From Cohaesibacter celericrescens (GTDB lineage: Bacteria; Pseudomonadota; Alphaproteobacteria; Rhizobiales; Cohaesibacteraceae), in assembly GCF_002866925.1 (NCBI RefSeq), contig NZ_PKUQ01000001.1:1-64000 (forward strand): 64,000 nucleotides of DNA, given 5' to 3'. Below are positions 1 through 8,492 of this stretch, piece by piece. The first letter of the stretch is position 1. Each line of letters begins with the position of its first letter. Under the pieces are notes generated by a model. The model was given only the letters and a program-made list of their open reading frames with translations, made no database searches and had not been told where the DNA came from. The position numbers and the translations under genes are program-made.

Positions 1-25
1 TACGTTCAAACTTTTCCTTAGCCAT
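1..25 (-). CDS. tuf: Elongation factor Tu, first 8 codons (partial)
   Basis: The complement of the first 25 bases reads MAKEKFER, the usual start of bacterial EF-Tu, which delivers aminoacyl-tRNA to the ribosome. The rest lies outside the window. It sits directly downstream of tRNA-Tyr and tRNA-Gly on the same strand, like the tRNA-tufB arrangement of Escherichia coli, so it is probably cotranscribed with them. The call rests on eight residues plus context. Confidence 0.8.
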
Positions 26-188
26 GGAAACAGCTCTCGTCATCAGGGGGGCCAACCGTCGCTGGCACACTTTAGCGCTAAAAGGCAGCAACTCTTTATT
101 CAAGAAGCCACAAACCCGGTTCAACACAAAAAGACCGAACCTGAGCGGCTTCGGACCAACCTGAATGCATTTGGATGAAACGAAATGA

Positions 189-262
189 TGGAGCGGGTGA
201 AGGGAATCGAACCCTCGTCGTCAGCTTGGAAGGCTGTCGCTCTACCATTGAGCTACACCCGC
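189..262 (-). tRNA. tRNA-Gly (TCC)
   Basis: The complement folds as a cloverleaf: a 7-bp acceptor stem (GCGGGTG/CACCCGC), a D arm, an anticodon loop CTTCCAA giving anticodon TCC, a TTCGATT T loop, discriminator T and an encoded CCA. It lies 20 bases downstream of tRNA-Tyr and upstream of tuf, probably in one transcript. Confidence 0.96.
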
Positions 263-282
263 GCGAGACCATAAGACGAAGA

Positions 283-367
283 TGGTGGAGGAGGCTGGAT
301 TCGAACCAGCGTACGCTAAGCGAACGGATTTACAGTCCGTCTCCTTTAACCACTCGGACACTCCTCC
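283..367 (-). tRNA. tRNA-Tyr (GTA)
   Basis: The complement has acceptor stem GGAGGAG/CTCCTCC, anticodon loop CTGTAAA (anticodon GTA), the long variable arm expected of bacterial tRNA-Tyr, a TTCGAAT T loop, discriminator A and an encoded CCA. First gene of the probable tRNA-Tyr/tRNA-Gly/tuf transcript. Confidence 0.96.
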
Positions 368-716
368 AAGCTTCGTCTTCCTGTCCCTGCGAACAGGTTG
401 TCTCGAAAAGCCCGCTAAGTTGCGGTCAGTTCGTGAGCGGCTTTATGCAAATCTTCAGTTAGGAAGTCAACAGAACAATTATCATTTTTGTGGGTATCGC
501 CGAAATCGTCGATTTGATTGGGGATATTTGTCCAAAACAACAGATACTACTCATTGTTGAAAGCCCACAGCCTCGCCGCACCCACTGCTCGGTTCATGCA
601 AATCAAGCCAGTGGCGGCCGCTGTGCAAATCGCTTCCCAACCGCATACCCCAGAATTATTGGCAAAATTCCATCCTTTTGCTTGCCCTCCCCCCCCATTT
701 GGCTCTAAATCGCCTC
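368..716. other. Intergenic region between tRNA-Tyr and rlmB
   Basis: About 350 bases between divergent transcripts. It contains the probable minus-strand promoter of the tRNA/tuf operon. I see no convincing coding frame; the short open frames have random composition. No clear promoter for rlmB was found. Confidence 0.6.
442..470 (-). promoter_or_regulatory. Probable sigma-70 promoter of the tRNA-Tyr/tRNA-Gly/tuf operon
   Basis: On the minus strand a -35 TTGACT (465-470) is followed after 17 bases by a -10-like CATAAA (442-447). This would start transcription about 65 bases before tRNA-Tyr. Motif match only. Confidence 0.5.
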
Positions 717-1553
717 ATGAGCAAAAACAAATCCCAAAGAGTGAAAAAGGCCCGGCAGGCCAACGCCGCCGAGACCAGCACGCGAGTCGGTCGCAAAGCA
801 CCGGATGATACGGTGCGCCTTTTCGGCATTCATGCCGTGGCCAGCGCTATCGCCAATCCGCGCCGCGAGCTTATTCGCCTGCATGCAACAACCAATGCAC
901 AGGCCCGTTTGATTGAAGAAATCACCAAAATCGGCGGAGACACCGCTCGTCTGGACGGCATTGTAGAGACAGCCACCCCCAAAGATATCGATGCACTGGC
1001 ACGTGACGCTGTGCATCAGGGTGCCCTGCTGGTTGTTAAAAACCTTCCAGCACTGGATATCTCAGATGCATTCGATGCAAAGCTGGTGATCGTGCTTGAC
1101 CAAATCACCGACCCACACAATGTCGGGGCCATCATCCGCTCTGGCGTTGCGCTGGGCGCGGAAGGCATCGTCATGACTGGCCGGCATAGCCCAGAAGAAT
1201 CAGGTGTGCTTGCCAAGACGGCTTCCGGTGGTCTTGATCAGATCGCGATGGTCACAGTGCCCAATCTGGCCCGCGCTTTGGACGATTTGGCCGATCACGG
1301 TTTTGACGTCGTTGGTTTTGATTCTGAAGAAAGCGAACCATTCGAAACCATCATCGCAGCGCAAGACAACAATCGCCCTCTCGCGTTGGTCTTCGGATCA
1401 GAAGGTAAGGGCCTGCGTCGACTCACCCGCGAAAAATGCACCGCATTGGCCCGCCTCGACATGCCCGGTCCGATCAAAAGCCTGAACGTCTCCAACGCCG
1501 TCGCCATGACGCTCTATGCGGTGGAACTCAAACGCCAAGGCAAGCTGGTGTAG
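717..1553 (+). CDS. rlmB: 23S rRNA (guanosine-2'-O-)-methyltransferase, RlmB/SpoU family
   Basis: A 278-aa SPOUT methyltransferase that uses S-adenosylmethionine to 2'-O-methylate a guanosine in 23S rRNA. It has a basic N-terminal tail rich in Lys and Arg, an SpoU substrate-binding domain beginning near 'RLFGIHAVASAI', and the catalytic domain with the three SpoU motifs: 'NVGAIIRSGVALGAEGIV', 'LVFGSEGKGLRR' and 'SLNVSNAVAMTLYAV', which form the trefoil knot. Start chosen at the ATG giving MSKNKS; an upstream extension to 678 is unlike the family. No strong ribosome-binding site is visible. A terminator hairpin follows. RlmB is the likeliest target assignment, but other SpoU substrates are possible. 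Confidence 0.9.
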   Translation: MSKNKSQRVKKARQANAAETSTRVGRKAPDDTVRLFGIHAVASAIANPRRELIRLHATTNAQARLIEEITKIGGDTARLDGIVETATPKDIDALARDAVHQGALLVVKNLPALDISDAFDAKLVIVLDQITDPHNVGAIIRSGVALGAEGIVMTGRHSPEESGVLAKTASGGLDQIAMVTVPNLARALDDLADHGFDVVGFDSEESEPFETIIAAQDNNRPLALVFGSEGKGLRRLTREKCTALARLDMPGPIKSLNVSNAVAMTLYAVELKRQGKLV

Positions 1554-1602
1554 ACCAATCTATTTGCTACTTCTGGTCTAGCGATCGAAATACTTAAAAG
1601 TC

Positions 1603-1635
1603 AAAAAGCCTGAGCAAATTGCTCAGGCTTTTTTG
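1603..1635. terminator. Bidirectional terminator after rlmB
   Basis: A near-perfect hairpin with arms AAGCCTGAGCAA and TTGCTCAGGCTT, followed by a T run on the plus strand and, on the complement, also T-rich. It lies between the convergent rlmB and BA14K genes and can serve both. Confidence 0.85.
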
Positions 1636-1669
1636 TTTTGTCGAGCGAAGAACCGAGACAAAGGTGCCC

Positions 1670-2065
1670 TCACCGGCACATACGGCTTCGACCAGAATAA
1701 GTGCGGTATTTACCGGTATGCGCATTGAAGCTTTTGTATTTGCGGGCACAATAGGCAAACCATTCAGGCGTCCATGCCCTATGAGCCACCGCACGACGCT
1801 GCCAAGCGCGAACAGGCTTGTAGACTACTTTTTTGCTAAAGGATCTTTTCTTACCCACGGTAATCTTGCTGGGATAGACGAAGGCTTTGCCGCCATGGAC
1901 ATATTTGGATTGTACGAAAATACGACCCATTTCAGGCGTGCCAAACATCACCGCCCTGAATTTGATTGCATGATGCTGAGGATGCGCACTCACTTCCTGA
2001 GGCAACACAAAAGCAAAAAGCCCCGAAACGAATGCCAGAACCAAAAGAAAAGCAAACTTCTTCAT
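1670..2065 (-). CDS. BA14K family exported protein
   Basis: A 131-aa protein with an N-terminal signal peptide (MKKFAFLLVLAFVSGLFAF, likely cleaved near VSA-HP), a basic middle part and a C-terminal block 'EWFAYCARKYKSFNAHTG' followed by a GR-rich end with a final Cys. That block is the hallmark of BA14K proteins, first described as an immunoreactive Brucella protein and common in Rhizobiales envelopes. Biochemical role is not settled. The ATG at 2065 is preferred because GGAG lies 6 bases upstream; the frame can be extended to a TTG at 2077. It converges on rlmB and shares its terminator. Confidence 0.75.
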   Translation of the reverse strand: MKKFAFLLVLAFVSGLFAFVLPQEVSAHPQHHAIKFRAVMFGTPEMGRIFVQSKYVHGGKAFVYPSKITVGKKRSFSKKVVYKPVRAWQRRAVAHRAWTPEWFAYCARKYKSFNAHTGKYRTYSGRSRMCR

Positions 2066-2198
2066 CTCAAACTCCAATCCAGTATGACAAAGCGCAATGC
2101 ACCGAAAACGCAGAAGTTCGAGATTATCAGCTTGTTAACCTTCCGTAAAAGGGCATTCTTTGAATCTCGCGACAAAGTGGAATCGCTCAGTAAACACC

Positions 2199-2230
2199 TT
2201 TGAATTGTGCATAATTTGAATTGTGCATAA
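2199..2230. repeat. Perfect 16-bp tandem duplication
   Basis: TTTGAATTGTGCATAA occurs twice head to tail (2199-2214 and 2215-2230) in the spacer upstream of the BA14K gene. No coding or operator role can be assigned. Confidence 0.9.
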
Positions 2231-2327
2231 GCAGAAAAAAACTCCACAACTAAAAAAGAAGGGAGAATTGGATGGAAGAACCGCCAGAGGTGACGCAAAG
2301 GCAAGCAACAACAACCAAGCACGCGCG

Positions 2328-2483
2328 TTAAATCAACGCCTTTATGAATGGCAGTAGGCTGGCGGCCGAAAGTCCAACAAACACACCAAAACCAATGCGC
2401 ACCAACGCAGACGTAAATTTTGGCGCAATCAACCCCAACAACCCGCAAATGCATGCATAAAATGAGAGTGCAAATAGATCCAT
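2328..2483 (-). CDS. Small two-helix membrane protein (51 aa)
   Basis: The minus strand encodes 51 aa starting MDLFALSFYACICGLLGL. There are two clear hydrophobic segments (about residues 3-20 and 27-48) separated by a 'APKFTSALVR' turn with positive charge, so a hairpin membrane protein is likely. An AGG sits four bases before the ATG. The composition is protein-like, with Gly/Ala/Leu-rich helices and few rare codons, whereas the longer overlapping frame here is Cys/Trp-rich noise. I do not recognise a named family and give no function. Confidence 0.55.
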   Translation of the reverse strand: MDLFALSFYACICGLLGLIAPKFTSALVRIGFGVFVGLSAASLLPFIKALI

Positions 2484-2613
2484 ACCTGAAGCGTAGCACC
2501 ATCAGACAAATATGCCACTCAAATTTTCCGGCAGAAAAGCGTCGTTATCGAACCCTCGCTCACTGAGAAAAAACAACAGCTTCGGTTATATCGGGAAAAC
2601 TTTAAGAGTTCTA

Positions 2614-2642
2614 TTGACATAGACCCCGATCATTTTTATCAA
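2614..2642 (+). promoter_or_regulatory. Promoter of tRNA-Thr
   Basis: A consensus -35 TTGACA (2614-2619), a 17-base spacer and a -10 TATCAA (2637-2642) end 13 bases before the mature tRNA. A strong motif match. Confidence 0.7.
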
Positions 2643-2654
2643 GGCACTCACAGC

Positions 2655-2730
<76 letters not shown>

Positions 2731-2769
2731 CTTCTTCCCTTACATCGCGTCAATATTTGACGAAGGAGC

Positions 2770-3711
2770 TTAAAGCTCCTTACGCCACGGCGGATTTGCA
2801 CCTTTGCGAGACACCGTCACTGCAGCCACCTTGGCGGCGAACGCCATCGCTGCGGCGATATGCTCTTCCGAAATAGTTTTAAGAGCAGTCTTGTCCAGCA
2901 TATCCAGCTCTGCAAGCTTTGTCAGAATGCCCGCATTGAAGGTATCGCCAGCGCCGACGGTATCGGCCACTTCAACCTTCTCGGAAGCAACAGAAACTTC
3001 CCGATTATCCATCAGATAAGCGGTCGCGCCATCTGCACCCTTGGTTACCAAAATGATCGACGGACCAGCTTTGCGCAGTTCATCAACCTGTGCACCAAGC
3101 CCTTCAATGGAAGGCATCAGCCAAGCCAGATCTTCATCGGAAACTTTCACAATGTCACAATGGGAAAGCATATTCATGATTCGCGCGCGATACACCGATG
3201 CGTCCTGAATAAAACCGGGCCGAACATTAGGATCCATCATGATCACATGATTGTTCGACTCCCGCACAGCAATCGCCTCATAGGTTCGCGCGCACGGTTC
3301 GACTGCCAAACTAATGCCGCCAAAGAAAAGCGCATCAATAGAGGCAGGCACAGGCCCCACATCGTCAATAGACAACATACGGCCCGCCGAATTCTCATCA
3401 TAGAAATGATAGGTGGCGTGGCCATTATCCAATTTGACAAAAGCCAGTGTTGTCGGCAACTGGCTTTGCTTGCACAGACTGGTAGCTACGCCACTCTCAG
3501 CCAGAGACGCCTTTATTTGCTCGCCAAACAAGTCAGACGACAGACCGGTCAGAAACTCGGTTGCAACACCCAAGCGCCCCAATGCGATGGCCGTATTGAA
3601 CACTGCACCTCCAGAACATGGTTGATAGGCGAGACTTCCCGTCTGACTTTCAACGGGAATCATATCAATCAGCGCTTCTCCGCTGCATAAAATCTTGGCT
3701 TGATTGCTCAT
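2770..3711 (-). CDS. PfkB-family sugar kinase, probable fructokinase
   Basis: A 313-aa ribokinase/PfkB-fold kinase that likely phosphorylates fructose with ATP to fructose 6-phosphate in the cytoplasm. Visible features are 'ILCSGEALIDMIP' at the start, the substrate-side 'CSGGAVFNTAIALGRLG' (PfkB signature 1), and the catalytic 'DTVGAGDTFNAG' with the general-base Asp and anion hole (signature 2); the end 'GANPPWRKEL' is typical of fructokinases. Start at the ATG (MSNQAK) is set by GGAGGA seven bases upstream; the longer frame has no support. It follows the LacI gene by 120 bases on the same strand. With the neighbouring isomerase and phosphorylase, fructose as substrate is an inference. Confidence 0.85.
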   Translation of the reverse strand: MSNQAKILCSGEALIDMIPVESQTGSLAYQPCSGGAVFNTAIALGRLGVATEFLTGLSSDLFGEQIKASLAESGVATSLCKQSQLPTTLAFVKLDNGHATYHFYDENSAGRMLSIDDVGPVPASIDALFFGGISLAVEPCARTYEAIAVRESNNHVIMMDPNVRPGFIQDASVYRARIMNMLSHCDIVKVSDEDLAWLMPSIEGLGAQVDELRKAGPSIILVTKGADGATAYLMDNREVSVASEKVEVADTVGAGDTFNAGILTKLAELDMLDKTALKTISEEHIAAAMAFAAKVAAVTVSRKGANPPWRKEL

Positions 3712-3831
3712 GATAGAGTCCTCCAATGCATCACACAGGCAGATGCTTAGGCCTAGAGCCACGCAGGCACCTAAGACCCACCCTCAATTGGCCGCGACAG
3801 CACCAGACAAGACTCCGGCACCGTTGAGACC

Positions 3832-4842
3832 CTATTCAAATTTGGTAAGCGGCGACTGCACGATCTGTCTCACAGCCCCTCCTTCACCTTTTAAAACGGA
3901 CAGTAAATTCTGCCCCAAAAGCTTTCCGGCGTCTCGAATATCCTCAAAAACGCGATCCAGCTCTGGATCTATCTGTTCAAGAATTGCACTGTTTGCTTTG
4001 ACAACGACGTCATAATCCTGACCGCGCGAAAGGCCCTGCCCCCTTAAAGCAGAAAGAAGCGCCAGATAAGACGCTTCACCCGGACAGACGAACCCGTCAA
4101 CATGCTCCTCTTGTCCATTCTCATACAAACCAGCAACCCATGCCTTGATCTCATCAGGAGACGAATCCAGCGTCACATCTTTGGGTATGACATACGCAAG
4201 TCCGGTCTCGCGCACCGCTTTCATAAAGCCATATTGCATATGCTGGTGAAAAGTGAAGATATCCTTGGGTAAAATGATCGCAAGCTTCTTGCAGCCTTTT
4301 TGCGCCAACCGTTTGGCAGCGATGTAAGCAAATGCCTCATTGTCGAAATCAACAAAATTATGGTCTCGACTAAAATCTGTCCGTCCGTGACAAATGAAGG
4401 GAAATTTTGCTTCCAGCAAGAATCGAATGCGATCATCAAAATTGCGGGTCCGGGTCAATACAAGCCCGTCAGCCAATCCATTGCGCACCAACCGTTTGAT
4501 TGCGCCAACGTCGTCAATATCGGAAAAACTGGGCGTGATCGTCAAATGGTAATCAGAGCCCTCGATGGATTCCGACAAACCGGAAATCATACTATTACCA
4601 AAACCAAGCAGTTCATCATGAGGATTGAGGATCAAACTGATGACACGGGTTTTGCCCGTTCGCAGTCGCTGCGCTGCACGATCCGGCACATAACCGATAT
4701 CGTCAGCCACTTGCGCGACAGTCTCGCGCGTTTTAACAGCTATTTTGGGATCGCCTTGCAAAGCACGCGAAACAGTCGTCACCGCCAACCCCGTTAATTC
4801 AGCGATGGTTTTCTGCGTTGGCCTGTTGTAGCCTTCTGCCAT
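3832..4842 (-). CDS. LacI-family transcriptional repressor
   Basis: A 336-aa regulator. The N-terminal helix-turn-helix spans 'KTIAELTGLAVTTVSRALQG' and continues into the hinge 'GYVPDRAAQRLRTGKT'; the rest is a periplasmic-binding-protein-like effector domain (about residues 65-330). Start at the ATG giving MAEGYN is supported by AGGA five bases upstream; a longer frame to 4917 has no such site. It lies between the fructokinase (downstream, same strand) and the isomerase (divergent), and a LacI-type palindrome occurs at the GH94 promoter, so local control of the sugar locus is likely. The effector is unknown; a sugar or sugar phosphate of this pathway is the natural guess. Confidence 0.9.
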   Translation of the reverse strand: MAEGYNRPTQKTIAELTGLAVTTVSRALQGDPKIAVKTRETVAQVADDIGYVPDRAAQRLRTGKTRVISLILNPHDELLGFGNSMISGLSESIEGSDYHLTITPSFSDIDDVGAIKRLVRNGLADGLVLTRTRNFDDRIRFLLEAKFPFICHGRTDFSRDHNFVDFDNEAFAYIAAKRLAQKGCKKLAIILPKDIFTFHQHMQYGFMKAVRETGLAYVIPKDVTLDSSPDEIKAWVAGLYENGQEEHVDGFVCPGEASYLALLSALRGQGLSRGQDYDVVVKANSAILEQIDPELDRVFEDIRDAGKLLGQNLLSVLKGEGGAVRQIVQSPLTKFE

Positions 4843-4984
4843 AGGATCCTGTTCCTGATAGTCCCAAGCGCCGGTGTCCTCGAATAGAGACAGTTTTATC
4901 ACGTCACCCTTGCGCATATAATCAAAAAATAAGCTATTATTTGCAGATTTACAAACAGTTAGAAACTTATCCCCCTCCTAATAT

Positions 4985-4998
4985 TTATAACGTTTTAA
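4985..4998. promoter_or_regulatory. Possible LacI-type operator in the lacI/isomerase divergent region
   Basis: TTATAACGTTTTAA is a near palindrome centred on AACGTT, one mismatch per arm, resembling the TGAAACGTTTCA site at 8518. It lies about 95 bases before the isomerase and 143 before the repressor gene, just upstream of a -10-like TATACT near 5017. Inference from motif and position. Confidence 0.35.
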
Positions 4999-5090
4999 AT
5001 TCTAAAAATCTTGAGTTATACTCTCATTCAGCTCGTTGCGACATCCAACGCAAAGCAGTGCTTTCTCATTAACAGCCCAAGGCCGATCCC

Positions 5091-5771
5091 ATGAAACGTT
5101 CCCATGTGAATGAAATCCTGAAACAAAGCGACGCATTTATCCGCTCTTTCGGTTACATCATGCCCCCTTTTGCCTACCTCTCCCCTGAAGAGTTACAGGC
5201 AACAGATCACTCGATCTTCATCGAGCGCGGCATGGGATGGGACATCACGGACTATGGTCAGGAAAAGTTCGACGAGATGGGCCTGTTTCTATTCACCGTG
5301 CGCAACGGCATCGCCGCCGATCTGTCCAAAGGTACAGGCATGCTCTATGCGGAAAAGATCATGATCAGCCGCAAGGATCAGCTTTCCCCCATGCACAGGC
5401 ACTATCTCAAAGCAGAAGACATTATCAACCGCGGCGGCGGCAAGCTGGTACTGGAGCTGTTTGCCCCTGATGAAGAAGGCAAGATCGACCGTACCAAAGA
5501 CGTTACGGTTCCCGTCGACGGGCGCATGGTCACCCTACCTGCAGGCGGATTGCTCAAGCTCGATCCGGGCGAAAGCGTCACTTTGATGCCAGGCGTTTGG
5601 CATGCATTCTGGGGTGAAGGCGCTGATGTCTTGATCGGCGAAGTCTCCACCGTCAATGACGATCGCAAAGACAACTGGTTCGAAATGAAGATCGGCCGCT
5701 TCTCCAATATTGAAGAAGACGAAGCGCCGCTGCATTTGCTGGTATCAGACTATGACAAATTTCTGAAATAG
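5091..5771 (+). CDS. D-lyxose/D-mannose ketol-isomerase family protein
   Basis: A 226-aa cupin-fold sugar isomerase of the D-lyxose isomerase family (about 225-230 aa is normal). Members interconvert D-lyxose/D-xylulose and D-mannose/D-fructose using a divalent metal. Putative metal ligands are His102 and His104 in 'MHRHYLKAED', Glu109, and the later His in 'LMPGVWHAFWGEG'. The family also carries the N-terminal 'SFGYIMPPFAYLSPEE' block. Divergent from the LacI regulator and convergent with the GH94 gene. Next to a fructokinase, mannose-to-fructose conversion is the most sensible role here, but the true substrate cannot be told from sequence. Confidence 0.8.
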   Translation: MKRSHVNEILKQSDAFIRSFGYIMPPFAYLSPEELQATDHSIFIERGMGWDITDYGQEKFDEMGLFLFTVRNGIAADLSKGTGMLYAEKIMISRKDQLSPMHRHYLKAEDIINRGGGKLVLELFAPDEEGKIDRTKDVTVPVDGRMVTLPAGGLLKLDPGESVTLMPGVWHAFWGEGADVLIGEVSTVNDDRKDNWFEMKIGRFSNIEEDEAPLHLLVSDYDKFLK

Positions 5772-5774
5772 GCA

Positions 5775-5927
5775 TCACGTCCCTCTGACACCATCAAGAA
5801 ATACAGCCACCACCTTACGAATGTGGCAATCGATCTCATCATCGGTCATGGGCGGCGGCCAGCCCATAATAATTCCGGTACGCTTTGACAACAATCCCCG
5901 CAGCCGGATGTCTCCGACTGCGGGGGT
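5775..5927 (-). pseudogene. Possible remnant of a TetR-type regulator C-terminus
   Basis: Between the isomerase and GH94 genes the minus strand keeps an open 50-codon stretch ending in a stop at 5775, with 'KRTGIIMGWPPPMTDDE' and then 'HIRKVVAVFLDGVRG'. I recall similar ends in TetR-family regulators, but this is memory of a pattern, not a search. There is no start or DNA-binding part, and a terminator hairpin overlaps its upstream half. If real it is a dead fragment. Confidence 0.3.
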
Positions 5928-5930
5928 TTA
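5893..5930. terminator. Terminator between isomerase and GH94 gene
   Basis: A strong GC hairpin with arms CCCCGCAG (5896-5903) and CTGCGGGG, followed by GTTTAATT on the plus strand. It lies between two convergent genes. Confidence 0.65.
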
Positions 5931-5950
5931 ATTCAAACCAGATCAATTAT

Positions 5951-8395
5951 TCAGCCAAGGACAGCTTCGACTTTGACCGACTGAACACCATTGACCGGTG
6001 GTGGCACAATGTCGCCTTCAATAACCGTTCCATCCACGGTCAAGGTCACAGCGTTGCCCGCCCCCTTGCGCGTGACGGAAATATCGTAGCTCACACCACG
6101 GAACACGCGGTTTACCTTGAAATCGGTCCAGCGCTCAGGCACCACAGGCGCAACCCGCAGGCCGGAATATTCAGGCCGAATGCCATAAATCCACTGGGTG
6201 ATGGCATAATAGTTCCACGCAGCTGTACCAGTCAGCCAAGAGTTCTTGGCCTCACCGTGGCTTGGCGCATCCCGTCCGGCGATCATTTGCGCATAAACAT
6301 AGGGCTCCAATCGATGCACATCAGAAATCCCTTCACGAGCCGATGGGCAAATGCGGCTGTAGTAATCAAAGGCCGCGTCACCGTTACCCTGCATCACCTC
6401 ACCGATAATCACCCACGGATTGTTGTGACAGAAGATGCCTGCATTTTCCTTATATCCCGGAGGATAGGTCGAGATCTCGCCATATTCGATATAGTAGCGA
6501 GAATAAGCAGGCTGTTGCAAAACGATGCCGTGCGGTGTCGCCAAATGCTTGGCAACCGAATCCAGTGCTTTGCGGGCTTTTCCGTCTTCTAATCCCACAC
6601 CAGCCAAGGCGCAGAATCCTTGTGACTCAATGTAGATCTTGCCTTCATCATTTTCCTTGGAGCCGATCTTGTTGCCATTGTCGTCATAGGCCCGCAAGAA
6701 CCAATCGCCATCCCATCCATGCTCACAAATTGTCGCGCTCATATCAGCCGACAGCTTGGCATAATAGGACGCATCCTCAGCCTTGCCTGATACAGCAGCG
6801 ATATCAGACAATTCACGCGCTGATAGCACCATCAGACCAGCGATAAACACAGACTCGGCCACTTTGCCATCTTTGCTGGTCGATGTCTGGAAGCTTTCGC
6901 CCGGTGTATCCGAGAAACAATTGAGATTGAGGCAATCGTTCCAGTCAGCCCGCCCAATCAGAGGCAGACCATGCGGCCCAATCCGATCCTGCGCATATTG
7001 AATCGACCGTTTAAGATGTTCATACAAAGGCTCTTCCGTGCCCGGCACACAGTCAAACATAACCGGCTCATCCAGAATAGAAAAATCACCGGTTTCTTTC
7101 AGATAGGCCGCTACACCCACGATCAACCAATGCGGATCATCGTTAAAGTCCCCGCCAATGTCATTGTTGCCCTTTTTTGTCAGCGGCTGATATTGGTGAT
7201 AGGCCCCGCCAGATGAAAGCTGTGTCGCAGCAATATCAAGAATGCGCTCCCGAGCCCGCGATGGCACCATATGGACAAAGCCCAGTAGATCCTGATTCGA
7301 ATCACGGAAACCCAACCCGCGTCCGATACCGGACTCGAACGAAGACGCCGAGCGAGACATATTGAACGTCGCCATACACTGATAGGCATTCCAGATATTG
7401 ACCATCCGGTCAGCATGTTGATCCGGCGAAGTCACCTGATAAACACCAAGCAGTTGATCCCAATGGGCCCGTAGCGCATCAAACGCGCTTTCCACATTGG
7501 CAATATCGCGATATTTGGCGATGATCGGAGAAACCGTCTTTTTTTTCAGCGTCTGGGAGTTTGGCGGATCAAATTTATCGTCCTTGTCATTCTCATGATA
7601 GCCCAACACATAAACAATCTGCCGACTTTCGCCTGGCTCAAGGCGTAATTTCACATGCTGGGAACCGATTGGAGACCAGCCATGCGCGATCGAATTGCGT
7701 GACCTCCCCTCCTCAACAGCAACAGGCTTATCCCAGCCACGCCATGCGCCAAGAAAGTCCTCGCGCTGGGTGTCAAAGCCATCCAGCTCTTCAGAGCAAG
7801 AAAAATAGGCAAAATGGTTGCGGCGTTCGCGATATTCGGTCTTGTGATAAATGACCCCGTCATCCACTTCGACCTGTCCGGTAGACAGGTTGCGCTGAAA
7901 GTTTGTCGCGTCATCCTGTGCATCCCAAAGGCAAAATTCGACCGAGGAAAACAGCGAAATATCCGCTACTTCGAGGCGTTCGTTGGTGACCGTCACCTGC
8001 CAAATTTCGAGTGTCTCATCCAGTGGCACAAAATAGCGAGTGGAGGTACGAATGCCAGCACGTTTTGACGAAATCGTCGAGTAGCCCATGCCGTGGCGAC
8101 AGGAATAATCCTCAAGCGTGGTCTGGGTCGGCATCCATGACGGGGACCAATAGTCACCAGATGCGTTATCACGTACATAAACATAGCGACCGCCAAAATC
8201 AGCAGGAACATTGTTATAGCGCCCGCGCGTCAAGCGCCGCAGGCGGGCATCTTTATAATAAGAATAGCCTCCGCCGGTCGCAGACAATATACCAAAATAG
8301 CTCTGACAGCCGATATAGTTGATCCAAGGAAGGGGCGTGTCGGGACGTGTGATGACATATTCACGAGCCTGATCGTCGAAATACCCGTATTTCAT
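5951..8395 (-). CDS. GH94 glycoside phosphorylase, cellobiose phosphorylase-like
   Basis: An 814-aa cytoplasmic enzyme of GH94, the usual size for cellobiose phosphorylase. It would split a beta-glucosyl disaccharide with phosphate into alpha-glucose 1-phosphate and a free sugar. It starts with the family block 'GYFDDQAREYVITRPDTPLP' and 'SYYKDARLRRLTRGRYNNVP'; the (alpha/alpha)6 barrel holds 'GRADWNDCLNLN', where Asp487 is at the position of the general acid. The C-terminal part has 'PEYSGLRVAPVVPE', also typical. No signal peptide, so the disaccharide must be imported; no sugar transporter lies in the window. The acceptor may be glucose or another hexose. A LacI-type operator overlaps its probable promoter. 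Confidence 0.88.
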   Translation of the reverse strand: MKYGYFDDQAREYVITRPDTPLPWINYIGCQSYFGILSATGGGYSYYKDARLRRLTRGRYNNVPADFGGRYVYVRDNASGDYWSPSWMPTQTTLEDYSCRHGMGYSTISSKRAGIRTSTRYFVPLDETLEIWQVTVTNERLEVADISLFSSVEFCLWDAQDDATNFQRNLSTGQVEVDDGVIYHKTEYRERRNHFAYFSCSEELDGFDTQREDFLGAWRGWDKPVAVEEGRSRNSIAHGWSPIGSQHVKLRLEPGESRQIVYVLGYHENDKDDKFDPPNSQTLKKKTVSPIIAKYRDIANVESAFDALRAHWDQLLGVYQVTSPDQHADRMVNIWNAYQCMATFNMSRSASSFESGIGRGLGFRDSNQDLLGFVHMVPSRARERILDIAATQLSSGGAYHQYQPLTKKGNNDIGGDFNDDPHWLIVGVAAYLKETGDFSILDEPVMFDCVPGTEEPLYEHLKRSIQYAQDRIGPHGLPLIGRADWNDCLNLNCFSDTPGESFQTSTSKDGKVAESVFIAGLMVLSARELSDIAAVSGKAEDASYYAKLSADMSATICEHGWDGDWFLRAYDDNGNKIGSKENDEGKIYIESQGFCALAGVGLEDGKARKALDSVAKHLATPHGIVLQQPAYSRYYIEYGEISTYPPGYKENAGIFCHNNPWVIIGEVMQGNGDAAFDYYSRICPSAREGISDVHRLEPYVYAQMIAGRDAPSHGEAKNSWLTGTAAWNYYAITQWIYGIRPEYSGLRVAPVVPERWTDFKVNRVFRGVSYDISVTRKGAGNAVTLTVDGTVIEGDIVPPPVNGVQSVKVEAVLG

Positions 8396-8492
8396 GGTGT
8401 GATCCTGTTTCTTACGTGCCTGTCTGAGAAGCAGCCCTCAAAGCTGTTGGACATTCCCCCGCCAGGCCTCAATCTTCCGGCGACAATTTTCT

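Noticed and set aside
2062..2502. Long minus-strand frame overlapping the small membrane ORF
   Set aside because: Cys/Trp-rich noise with no family resemblance; the 51-aa frame in another phase is more protein-like.
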